DNA of 64,000 nt from Terrimonas sp964445775 (GTDB lineage: Bacteria; Bacteroidota; Bacteroidia; Chitinophagales; Chitinophagaceae): assembly GCA_964445775.1 (NCBI GenBank), contig CAYUMH010000002.1:1-64000 (forward strand), written 5' to 3'. Of the stretch, positions 34,411-42,284 are shown in pieces. The notes below the pieces were generated by a model that was not told where the DNA came from, made no database searches, and saw only the letters and a list, made by a program, of their open reading frames with translations. The first letter of the stretch is position 1. Every line of letters begins with the position of its first letter. The position numbers were made by a program, and so were the translations under genes.

Positions 34411-36642
34411 TTAAAACGCACGTGATTCATCACCATCCTCTTCGCCCATAGAAATTTTATAGGCTTTGATAAAAATGGCGCCCAGGTTTTTGTAAGGAGG
34501 TATATAATCTTCAAACCCATCAATTTTAGCCCTCGCTTCAAACCTTTTCCAAAACTCCAGCCAGTCTATACTTTTCCCGGCTCTTACATCCTCCGTTAAT
34601 AAATCAAAGAAAGGTTTATTAATCATGGTTTTACCAATCTGTTTAGAGGCAATAATATGTGCATCCGGGGATTTATCTAAAATTTTATTGATCAGGTTAA
34701 ACCCGCCGCATGAACCCATAAAAACAATACGGGACGAAGGCGCCATATAAGCGATGGTTGACTCAGCATAATAACTATGCCCCCTGTGTATGGTTACCGT
34801 TGTACGGATATTATTGGTCTCTAAATATTCATTCAGGGCCTGCTGGGCCTTATCATCTTCACCCGTTTCCTCCGGCAGCGGCCTGTTCGCATAAATGATC
34901 ACCGGTTTACCCTTGGTTGATTTAATAGTGATCCATTGGCTATTGCTGCGGTCAATGGTCCAGTTGGCCGGGGCAAACATATTCTGGAAGCCGTTAAAGA
35001 TATTCTTGCCGTCCTGGTCGCCGTAAAAAAACACCTGCATGATCACTTCGCCTTTATCATTTACCAGCGAACTGTTAGGCATGGTATATACCGGAGGTAT
35101 TCCTAATTCTTTTGTCAGGTCAACTTTTTTGGTACTGTCAGCCGACAGGAACAACTGGTATAAAATATTGTAAATGGCCATACCCCGTTTATTATTGGCA
35201 CTTACATTACGGTCATAGTTCATCTTTACATTTACCAGCATTTCATCAGCTATAGGCTTTAATGTTTCCGTAATACTGGCATAGGAGTCGGCTACATCCA
35301 CGCCATCTTCCAGGCCATCACTGTTCTCCAGGTTATTAACAAAAGCCTGCATCAGTTTATGTGAGTCGTCCTTATTGGGGAAAGAGCCCAGGAAGTTTCC
35401 CAGTTTATTATAGGCAGCAGCCTGGCTGATAAAACGGCGGTAATGGTCAAAATTTAAACGGGCCAGTAAAGAATCGCCACGGTTATTAGCCTTCTTCATC
35501 ATTAACGGGTAAACCCCGTTGGTATAACTGGAGGTGTAAATTAAACCATTGGTCAATACGGCAACATAGTACAGTTCTTCCGCCGTCAGGTTTTGCAGGC
35601 AGCGGAAACGCACATTATCGTTTTCGTTATGCAGGCCATTAATGGTATTTACAAAAACATCCTTGGCTTTCTTTTCCAGCATCTTCGTCAGTTCACGGAA
35701 AGCAAGGGCCGTATCTTTTTCATGTATCATACGCGATACATAATCCATTTGGGTATTCACCAGTAAACGGAAGTATTTTACCGAGTCTTTCGTTGCGGCG
35801 TCCACATCATCAATGGTCAGTTTACCATTTACAATATTGGTTAAAAAAGGAAAATACAACTGGCCGCTTCGGCTTTGCGACATTTTAACCACCGCCTTAA
35901 TAAAATCATCGTCAACAATATTCCGTATTTTATACCCCAGTGTATTATTGGCCTGGGCATAGTCATATAACTGTTGCGGGTACTTCTTTCCTACTATCCT
36001 GATCAGGCTGTCAGCAAACGGCACTTCCGGATTGTTTCTTAAAGTAAAAAATGTCCTGTCAGGGTTTAACTTACAGTATTTTAAGATCAATACGTTTTTA
36101 GCCGATTTAGCTACCGGGTAATCATTTGAGATGGAATTGTAGATCAGGTTGGCCACATCATAAGGTGACACCTGTATAATGGAATCAATAGGCTGATCAT
36201 GGATTACCTTATCTAAAGCCAGCCTGTAATTATCTACGAGTAAGGGCGTATAAAAAACATTAAAAGTTTGTTTTTTATAGTAACTGATATAATTTTTGAG
36301 TAAAGATTCCAGGCTCACCAGCGCCCTTTTTTTGTCCTGGTCCTTCGGAAGGGCCGGTGTTATTTCAATATAATTTTTAATCTGGTTAACACCGTTGAAT
36401 AAAGCCCGGCTGATTAAAAAATCCCTTTCAGGGTCTTTCGATGCATTTAAAAACTTGTCGTTCTTGGTGTCCAGCAGATCGATCATCTCCTGCTGTTTGT
36501 TTACACGATCATGAAATCCCTGCCTGAAAATAGGAACCTTGGCTATAGAATCATTTAAGGATGTTTGCCCGTAAACAGCACCCACAGCCATCAGCATCAC
36601 ACCCAGCGCCTTGGTTTTTTTAGTAAAAATTGTTAGCATCAT
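34411..36642 (-). CDS. Large secreted protein with caspase-like C-terminal motifs
   Basis: The product (743 residues from ATG 36642) has a signal peptide (about 2-25, ending AVGAVYGQ) and a long helical body without a motif I recognise. Near the end, TTVTIHRGHSYY (His619/His622) and, 23 residues on, SRIVFMGSCGGFN (Cys645) each follow a hydrophobic strand. This is the layout of the catalytic His and Cys in clan CD (caspase/gingipain-like) peptidases. The protease idea is inference; it may be a non-peptidase relative. A start at 36744 was rejected because it would bury the signal peptide. Confidence 0.7.
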   Translation of the reverse strand: MMLTIFTKKTKALGVMLMAVGAVYGQTSLNDSIAKVPIFRQGFHDRVNKQQEMIDLLDTKNDKFLNASKDPERDFLISRALFNGVNQIKNYIEITPALPKDQDKKRALVSLESLLKNYISYYKKQTFNVFYTPLLVDNYRLALDKVIHDQPIDSIIQVSPYDVANLIYNSISNDYPVAKSAKNVLILKYCKLNPDRTFFTLRNNPEVPFADSLIRIVGKKYPQQLYDYAQANNTLGYKIRNIVDDDFIKAVVKMSQSRSGQLYFPFLTNIVNGKLTIDDVDAATKDSVKYFRLLVNTQMDYVSRMIHEKDTALAFRELTKMLEKKAKDVFVNTINGLHNENDNVRFRCLQNLTAEELYYVAVLTNGLIYTSSYTNGVYPLMMKKANNRGDSLLARLNFDHYRRFISQAAAYNKLGNFLGSFPNKDDSHKLMQAFVNNLENSDGLEDGVDVADSYASITETLKPIADEMLVNVKMNYDRNVSANNKRGMAIYNILYQLFLSADSTKKVDLTKELGIPPVYTMPNSSLVNDKGEVIMQVFFYGDQDGKNIFNGFQNMFAPANWTIDRSNSQWITIKSTKGKPVIIYANRPLPEETGEDDKAQQALNEYLETNNIRTTVTIHRGHSYYAESTIAYMAPSSRIVFMGSCGGFNLINKILDKSPDAHIIASKQIGKTMINKPFFDLLTEDVRAGKSIDWLEFWKRFEARAKIDGFEDYIPPYKNLGAIFIKAYKISMGEEDGDESRAF

Positions 36643-36930
36643 AGTTTTTTTTGTACGGCAGCTACGCAACACTGAGCCGCCCGATAAAGACAAAATTACA
36701 CCCCTTTCAGTTGCACACCAATAGTGCCGGTAAACCATTAACACTCAAACACATGTATTGTTTGTCTATTTTGTTAGCCTATTGTAATAAATATTATGCC
36801 AAATAATATATAACCAGCTGACTATCAAATATTAGAATAGATTAATACTCAACCAGTTATTATAAAAGCCGTCTTCCCGTATTTGCTGCCGGATGGTGAA
36901 AAATTAACGGTTTCAACCAGGCGCATTGAT

Positions 36931-36963
36931 ATTAACTTATCATTAAGTCTGTGTTAATGACCA
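36931..36963 (+). promoter_or_regulatory. Three 11-bp-spaced TTAA repeats (possible Pho-box)
   Basis: TTAACTT, TTAAGTC and TTAATGA begin at 36932, 36943 and 36954, exactly 11 bp apart. This is the spacing used by OmpR/PhoB-family dimers on DNA. It lies about 55 bp upstream of the response-regulator ATG, suggesting autoregulation. It also forms a 7-bp inverted repeat (TCATTAA/TTAATGA). Confidence 0.5.
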
Positions 36964-36994
36964 CAGTATATTTCCCTATACTATAAAATGGGAG

Positions 36995-37002
36995 TAGGTT
37001 TG
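36995..37002 (+). promoter_or_regulatory. -7 promoter box (TAGGTTTG) of the response regulator
   Basis: A perfect TAnnTTTG lies 16 nt upstream of the ATG at 37019. Confidence 0.5.
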
Positions 37003-37018
37003 CACTAAATTTCGCTGC

Positions 37019-37696
37019 ATGGAAAATTTTGGGCGCAAGGTATTAATAGCCGACGACGAACCGGATATTATCGAGATTTTGAAATATAATCTGGTACAGG
37101 AGGGTTACGATGTGGTTACGGCAAAGGACGGTGATGATGCTTTGGAAAAAGCCAGGAAAAGCCAGCCCGACTTAATAGTGCTGGATGTAATGATGCCCCG
37201 TAAAACCGGTGTGGAAGTTTGTGAGCTCCTGCGTTCACAGGAAGCTTTCAAAGAAACGCCGATCATGTTCTTAACCGCACTTAGCGATGAAGCTACCCAG
37301 GTAAAGGGACTGGAAACAGGGGCCGATGATTATGTAAGCAAACCTGTCAGTCCTAAAGTATTTATCAGTCGCATCAATGCTTTATTCCGCAGGGCCCCCA
37401 AGCCCGATAACCGTGTGCTGAAAATTGGCGACATGGTAATTGATCCCGAACGTTTTATTGTTTTTATTAATGATAACGAGGTAGTATTGGCAAAAAAGGA
37501 ATTTGAGCTATTGTACTTACTGGCACTCAAACCCGGCCGTGTGTTTTTACGCAACGAAATACTCAATGCCATCTGGGGTAACGAAGTGATAGTAGGCGAT
37601 CGTACCATTGATGTACATATCCGCAAAATACGCCAGAAACTGGGTATTGACTGTATCACAACAGTCAAAGGGGTTGGCTATAAATTTGACCTGTAA
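37019..37696 (+). CDS. Response regulator, OmpR/PhoB family
   Basis: The 225-residue protein has a receiver domain (about 6-125) with acidic pocket DDE (12-14), phosphoacceptor D56 (LIVLDVMMP) and the conserved Lys in DYVSKPVSPKVF. It also has a winged-helix DNA-binding domain (about 135-225; FELLYLLALKPGRVFLRNEI, VGDRTIDVHIRKIRQKLG, GVGYKFDL). The receiver resembles PhoB-type regulators of Bacteroidota. Its kinase follows 284 bp downstream. Confidence 0.92.
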   Translation: MENFGRKVLIADDEPDIIEILKYNLVQEGYDVVTAKDGDDALEKARKSQPDLIVLDVMMPRKTGVEVCELLRSQEAFKETPIMFLTALSDEATQVKGLETGADDYVSKPVSPKVFISRINALFRRAPKPDNRVLKIGDMVIDPERFIVFINDNEVVLAKKEFELLYLLALKPGRVFLRNEILNAIWGNEVIVGDRTIDVHIRKIRQKLGIDCITTVKGVGYKFDL

Positions 37697-37714
37697 TCCG
37701 CATTTTAAATAATT

Positions 37715-37753
37715 ATAATTACCTCATGGGTATTCCACTCTTGAGGTAATTAT
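37715..37753. promoter_or_regulatory. 12-bp perfect inverted repeat between regulator and kinase genes
   Basis: ATAATTACCTCA (37715-37726) and TGAGGTAATTAT (37742-37753) are exact reverse complements around a 15-bp centre. It starts 18 nt after the regulator stop codon. No T-run follows, so it could be a weak terminator, an mRNA-stabilising hairpin or an operator. Confidence 0.5.
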
Positions 37754-37885
37754 CCTGTAACCGGCTGCATTACTACTACCAGCTTCGTTGTGTCACTCAC
37801 TGCATCGTCCCGTAATACTATTCAGCCATTTGCAGTACCTGTATTTTTATCAGAACGGTCCCCTAACACAAACCGGCATTTTGCC

Positions 37886-37893
37886 TACATTTG
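37886..37893 (+). promoter_or_regulatory. -7 promoter box (TACATTTG) of the kinase gene
   Basis: It fits TAnnTTTG, 87 nt upstream of the kinase ATG. The space between carries CACTATTCACTATTGG-type low-complexity repeats. Confidence 0.4.
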
Positions 37894-37980
37894 TAGAGAT
37901 ACACTTCGCTAACCATTGACAATTCACTATTCACTATTGGCCATTCACTATCTACCACAAACAATCTCTAACTTGCAGGT

Positions 37981-39027
37981 ATGGTTTTTATCAAGAATTT
38001 ATCACCCCGGCAACTATCAATACTCACCGCATTAATACTGGCCGTTCCTATCAGTATTTTTATCGCTATTATTGAACGCAACTGGGCTTATGTGCTCGGA
38101 TCTTTCCTTACTGTATCTATCTGCAGTTACTTCTTAATATCCTTTGTGCTGGAACGTTTTATTTACCGTAAAATAAAACTCATTTACAAGTTTATTTACC
38201 AAACCAAGGCAACTAAGAGAGAAGAAACCTATTATAAATACATACTGCCGCAAAAAAGTATTGGCGAAGTACAGGCCGATGTAGAAGCCTGGGCCAATGC
38301 CAACAAACAGGAGATAGAACTGTTAAGGGCCAACGAACAATTCCGGAAAGAGTTTTTACAAAATCTCTCCCACGAATTTAAAACCCCTGTTTTTGCCATC
38401 CAGGGCTATGTGGACACTTTGCTGGGTGGTGCTTTAAGTGACGCCAACGTTAATAAAAAATTCCTGGAACAAACAGCCTCAAATGTAACCCGGTTAACCA
38501 ACCTGTTGAATGACCTGGACGAGATATCCCGCCTGGAACGTGGTGAACTGGCCCTGGTAAAACAAAGCTTTATTATCCAGGACCTGGTAAAAGATACATT
38601 TGACAGTATTGCCATTGTTGCCAAACCCAAGAATATTAAATACAGTATTAAAAAAGGCTGTGAAATGCCTTTACAGGTATATGGAGATAAAGAGAAGATC
38701 AGGCAGGTACTGTTGAACCTGTTTGAAAACTCTATTAAATATGGTAGGGAGAACGGCACTATTACCGCCAGCATGTACAATACCGATGATAAACACGTAC
38801 TGGTTGAGATAAGTGATGATGGTACCGGCATTGCCGAAAAAAACCTGCCCCGCATTTTTGAACGCTTTTACCGCACAGACAGTGGCCGCAGCATGGATGT
38901 AACCGGCAGTGGTTTAGGACTCGCCATCTGCAAACATATTATTGAGGCCCACGGGCAGACCATACATGTGCGCAGCCGTGAAGGTGTAGGCACCACCATT
39001 GGTTTTACACTGGATGTAAGACAATAA
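37981..39027 (+). CDS. Sensor histidine kinase, PhoR-like
   Basis: The 348-residue kinase has two N-terminal membrane helices (about 11-31 and 35-57), with only a few residues between them, so no periplasmic sensor. It continues with a helical linker, the HisKA domain with H131 (LSHEFKTPVFAIQGYVDTL) and a HATPase_c domain (N box LFENSIKYG; DDGTGIAEKNLPRIFERFYR; GSGLGLAICKHI). The short extracytoplasmic loop fits PhoR-type kinases that sense through a partner such as the Pst transporter. The regulator partner is directly upstream. Confidence 0.9.
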   Translation: MVFIKNLSPRQLSILTALILAVPISIFIAIIERNWAYVLGSFLTVSICSYFLISFVLERFIYRKIKLIYKFIYQTKATKREETYYKYILPQKSIGEVQADVEAWANANKQEIELLRANEQFRKEFLQNLSHEFKTPVFAIQGYVDTLLGGALSDANVNKKFLEQTASNVTRLTNLLNDLDEISRLERGELALVKQSFIIQDLVKDTFDSIAIVAKPKNIKYSIKKGCEMPLQVYGDKEKIRQVLLNLFENSIKYGRENGTITASMYNTDDKHVLVEISDDGTGIAEKNLPRIFERFYRTDSGRSMDVTGSGLGLAICKHIIEAHGQTIHVRSREGVGTTIGFTLDVRQ

Positions 39028-39055
39028 CGCTCCCTCCAACAGTTATCTGCTGCAC

Positions 39056-39086
39056 TTTGCCAAACAATACCGCTGGCTTATATTTG
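39056..39086 (+). promoter_or_regulatory. Bacteroidota promoter of the TrpF-like gene
   Basis: TTTG (39056-39059), 19 bp, then TATATTTG (39079-39086). Both boxes are perfect with ideal spacing. The ATG follows 4 nt after the -7 box, so the transcript should be leaderless. Confidence 0.7.
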
Positions 39087-39090
39087 GCCC

Positions 39091-39762
39091 ATGACAACAA
39101 TACCAAGGGTAAAAATATGCTGTATCAGCAGTGTGGAAGAAGCCAGGATAGCCGTTGAATGTGGCGCTGCAGCACTGGGCCTGGTGGGGCATATGCCCAG
39201 CGGACCGGGCGTTATCAGTGATGAGCTGATCGGTGATATTGTAAAGACCGTACCCCCGCCTGTTGCTACTTTTTTACTTACCAGCGAAACTGATCCTGCA
39301 GCCATTATTGCCCACCATAAAAAAGTACATGCTTCCGTTATCCAGATCGTAGACGCGCTGGCTGAACGGCAATATGATATATTACGCCGTGAATTACCTG
39401 CCGTAAAACTGGTACAGGTTATTCATGTAACAGATGAGCGCTCTGTTACCGAAGCTATAGAAGTATCACAATATGTAGATGCTATTTTACTGGATAGCGG
39501 CAATCCTAACCTGGCTGTAAAAGAATTAGGCGGTACCGGCAGAACACATAACTGGGACCTGAGCCGCACTATACGCGAATCCATTGATATACCACTTTAC
39601 CTGGCCGGCGGCCTGAACAAGGACAATGTAAGGCAGGCTATTGACAAAGTACAGCCATTTGGCATTGACCTCTGCAGTGGCGTAAGAACAAACGGGAAAC
39701 TGGATGCAGCAAAATTACAGGCATTCTTTGCTGCCATCCATAACCGGGAGATAGCCCGTTAG
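39091..39762 (+). CDS. TrpF-like phosphoribosylanthranilate isomerase homologue, stand-alone
   Basis: The 223-residue TIM-barrel protein has the TrpF layout: catalytic-type Cys in VKICC (C10), ILLDS (general-acid Asp), GGTGRTHNWDLS, LAGGLNKDNV and FGIDLCSGVRT. It departs from typical TrpF at KICC (usually KICG) and HMPSGPGV (usually YPKSPR), and it has no trp neighbours. It may be a second TrpF or an enzyme acting on a related phosphoribosyl substrate. Its stop codon overlaps that of the convergent lipoprotein gene by 4 bp (TTAG). Confidence 0.8.
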   Translation: MTTIPRVKICCISSVEEARIAVECGAAALGLVGHMPSGPGVISDELIGDIVKTVPPPVATFLLTSETDPAAIIAHHKKVHASVIQIVDALAERQYDILRRELPAVKLVQVIHVTDERSVTEAIEVSQYVDAILLDSGNPNLAVKELGGTGRTHNWDLSRTIRESIDIPLYLAGGLNKDNVRQAIDKVQPFGIDLCSGVRTNGKLDAAKLQAFFAAIHNREIAR

Positions 39763-40313
39763 TCATTCCACCTGACATTCAGGTTATGTTTTTCGGCATA
39801 AGGCCTGGCAATAGCTCTTAGTTTAACTACCAGGTCGGTAAATTTATCACCGTATTTATCGTTGATAACATTAATCATACTATCCGCTTTTTCGCGGGGC
39901 TGGTGCGTGTCGAGCATTTTAGCGTATTGCCTGTATTCATTTTCGTAAACAGGTATGGCCATTTCATACATCTGCATGGCAATGGAGCGCATTTCCTTTA
40001 TTTCTTCATCTGGCTTTACCGATTTTACTTTTTCGTAAGACTGTTGCAGGAAGAGGATTTCATGATCCACCATTTCTTCGGCAGGGATGGTATCCAATAC
40101 TGCATTCCCTTTTGCATCATACTGCACTTTACCGTCTACCGTTTTTACACCAATGCCCCTTGTAATTTTGGTCTTAACATCAGGATTAGCAAAATAGCTG
40201 AAGATATTTGTGTTTAATACGATTTTGTTGAAATTACTGTCCGGTGTTTGCGTATTACAGGCCTGCAACAGGCATACGGCAATGATAAAAGCGGCAGGGA
40301 TTATTTGTTTCAT
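39759..40313 (-). CDS. Lipoprotein of unknown function
   Basis: The 184-residue product has a lipoprotein signal (MKQIIPAAFIIAVCLLQAC, lipobox LLQAC), then a charged, mostly helical region (about 80-184). I do not recognise the family. Confidence 0.75.
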   Translation of the reverse strand: MKQIIPAAFIIAVCLLQACNTQTPDSNFNKIVLNTNIFSYFANPDVKTKITRGIGVKTVDGKVQYDAKGNAVLDTIPAEEMVDHEILFLQQSYEKVKSVKPDEEIKEMRSIAMQMYEMAIPVYENEYRQYAKMLDTHQPREKADSMINVINDKYGDKFTDLVVKLRAIARPYAEKHNLNVRWND

Positions 40314-40447
40314 AGTTAGTATTTAAAGACGAAAATACTTTAAAAAATAATGACCGCGATCAGAGGGATTGTGATTAAAAGACGAATACAACCATTGGTA
40401 ACGGGATACAGGAAAGATTGGAGATGCTGTACCAGCTCAATAGTATT

Positions 40448-40496
40448 ACTGCAGCTGAAGTGTGCGACGCAAGGATGCAGAACAGGGAGCTACAGT
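40448..40496 (+). repeat. GAAGTGTGCGACGCAA hairpin element, copy B
   Basis: The identical 16-bp core (40457-40472) is enclosed by 8-bp ends ACTGCAGC/GCTACAGT (7 of 8 pair). It aligns with copy A also outside the core (AATAG-ATTACT, ACAGTTGA-ACATAAAAAA). Confidence 0.75.
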
Positions 40497-40743
40497 TGAT
40501 AACATAAAAAAACCACCCCAAAAATACAGGCCCTTTGCACCAAACACTTAGGTTATACAAAGTATAAAACTGCGTTTGCTAAAGGATTGGATAGGTTTCT
40601 TTGGGATGGCCAACTGCATGAGAAAACTGCCGCTGATAAGAGATACCACCGACAATTTGGAACGACTGAATAAGTAAAGAGCTATGGTAAAATTGCACAA
40701 CGATTGTTACCTATTTGTTAGCGCAATATTATTTATTATAACA

Positions 40744-40767
40744 AAAGGGCCGGTAAACCGGCCCTTT
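40744..40767 (-). terminator. Terminator of the TonB receptor operon
   Basis: A perfect 10-bp stem AAAGGGCCGG/CCGGCCCTTT with loop TAAA. On the minus strand it is followed by TGTTATAATAAA and lies 25 nt after the lipoprotein stop codon. Confidence 0.75.
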
Positions 40768-40792
40768 GATATTGTATGTATGTGTGAAACGA

Positions 40793-42256
40793 TTAATTGT
40801 TATTGAACTTGGTCCAACCTTTATACCAGTTTGCATCAGCACCTGAAGGAGCAATACCACCCAGGAAATCTACTTTGGTAATGAAAGGACGGGCTTTGAT
40901 GATAGGATCATCAAAATAGTTGTTGGAAGCACTGGCAATTACTAAAGCAGAGTTACCAAAAGGCTGCCAATCCGGGTTTAAATAATCGAACGGACGGGTG
41001 TAACGGATATCATCCACTGTAGTCAGTATTTTGTTTTGTTTGGCAGCAGTGTTAAACCATGCTTCAAAAGTAGCCTGTGTATATACACTTGCCGCACTTG
41101 TTACCAGGTTTAAAGGTTTTTTACAACCTGCTAATACGATACCGCTTAACTGCAGTTTACCATCCTGGATATTTTTATCGGTGGTTCCTTTGTCGTTTTC
41201 AACCGAGATACCCATACCCCAACCTACAAAAGCCGAGTTAAAGATAGAGATAGAAGAGTTTCTCCTGATCTGTACCGCTGCGCCATGAAAGTTAGAGCTG
41301 CCCACATTGTTTAAAGTTGCCTGTGGACCGAAAGCAGTGATATTAGAGAAAACAGCACTGGTTTGAGGAGTAAGGTTATCACCGTTAGCATTGTTATCGC
41401 TTTCAAAAGCTTCTGATTTTGAAACGTCGGCGATAGAAGAGTCACGGATGATCAGACCAAACTGTACGCTTCCGCTAAAACCGTAATCGCTGTCAAAATC
41501 ATCGTCCTGTGTTTTGTAAGCAATTAAATATTTACAGTTAACCGTACCGCCAAACCACTCAAACGCATCATCTTTAGCGTAAGTAACTTGCACGTGATCA
41601 ATTTGTGTTCCGCTACCAACCGAAGCCATAGTTAAGCTATTGATCTCCTGGTTAGGCTGGAAGGCATAACCCGCATATTCAATACGCACATAGCTTAAAA
41701 TACCTGAGTTATCGTTGTTCACAGCAGTTGGCACTTCAGCATCACCTGAACCGGATACACCGTCGCCGGTAGTGAAGTTATGAATACCTCCTTCCGGTAC
41801 GTACAAACCCTGTACGCCATTGGCATTACCATTATTAGCCGCTTTACCACATATTACAATACCACCCCAGTCACCTGAAACAGGTGTAGAGGAAGCTGAA
41901 GTAAATACAATTGGCTGATCGGCAGTTCCCTGGGCAATAATTTTAGCACCCCTGTTGATGATTAAAGCCGCTACATCACTTCCGGTATAAGTACCTTTTA
42001 CGGTAGCGCCTTTTTCAATAGTTAAAGTTACCCCCTTACGGATATAAACTTTACCGGTAAGGATATTATTATCAATTGCTTTTAAGGTTGTGTCTTTTTC
42101 AATAAAGCCTTTTAATTCCACACGTTTGCCGGTTGTTCCACCGTTACCGTTGCCCGGAATTTCGATAATGATCGGTTCGCCATCTGTTTCAATTTTCCTA
42201 CAGGCTGTAGTACTTATTGCTACTAATGCAGTTAGATAAAAGATGTACTTTTTCAT
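40793..42256 (-). CDS. Beta-helix lipoprotein paired with a TonB receptor
   Basis: The 487-residue product has a lipoprotein signal (lipobox region ISTTAC), a short Gly/Asn linker and a body of short beta repeats resembling a right-handed parallel beta-helix (GKVYIRKGVTLTIEKGATV, DWGGIVICGKA, DAFEWFGGTV). It is probably a cell-surface substrate-binding partner of the TonB receptor encoded 28 bp upstream in the same operon, standing where SusD is in sus loci. The ligand is unknown; the operator suggests a phosphate-linked role (inference). Confidence 0.8.
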   Translation of the reverse strand: MKKYIFYLTALVAISTTACRKIETDGEPIIIEIPGNGNGGTTGKRVELKGFIEKDTTLKAIDNNILTGKVYIRKGVTLTIEKGATVKGTYTGSDVAALIINRGAKIIAQGTADQPIVFTSASSTPVSGDWGGIVICGKAANNGNANGVQGLYVPEGGIHNFTTGDGVSGSGDAEVPTAVNNDNSGILSYVRIEYAGYAFQPNQEINSLTMASVGSGTQIDHVQVTYAKDDAFEWFGGTVNCKYLIAYKTQDDDFDSDYGFSGSVQFGLIIRDSSIADVSKSEAFESDNNANGDNLTPQTSAVFSNITAFGPQATLNNVGSSNFHGAAVQIRRNSSISIFNSAFVGWGMGISVENDKGTTDKNIQDGKLQLSGIVLAGCKKPLNLVTSAASVYTQATFEAWFNTAAKQNKILTTVDDIRYTRPFDYLNPDWQPFGNSALVIASASNNYFDDPIIKARPFITKVDFLGGIAPSGADANWYKGWTKFNNN

Positions 42257-42284
42257 ATACTTGTTTTGTTTTTTGCTTGTGTTA

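Larger units (their letters stand above)
36643..37018. other. Intergenic region upstream of the PhoB-like gene
   Basis: No gene is present in these 376 bp. It is A+T-rich and holds the 11-bp-spaced TTAA repeats (36931-36963), an AGTATA/TATACT inverted repeat (36965-36982) and a -7 box (36995-37002). Confidence 0.5.
40314..40792. other. 479-bp intergenic region with repeat and terminator
   Basis: It contains copy B of the GAAGTGTGCGACGCAA element, an open stretch at 40551-40673 reading ...KGLDRFLWDGQLHEKTAA... that looks protein-like but has no start, and the terminator at 40744-40767. The open stretch may be a relic of a longer gene. Confidence 0.4.

Noticed and set aside
40551..40673. 41-codon open stretch (KGLDRFLWDGQLHEK...) as an Rhs-type gene fragment
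   Set aside because: It has no start codon and only a loose resemblance to Rhs repeats; recorded as a possible relic only.
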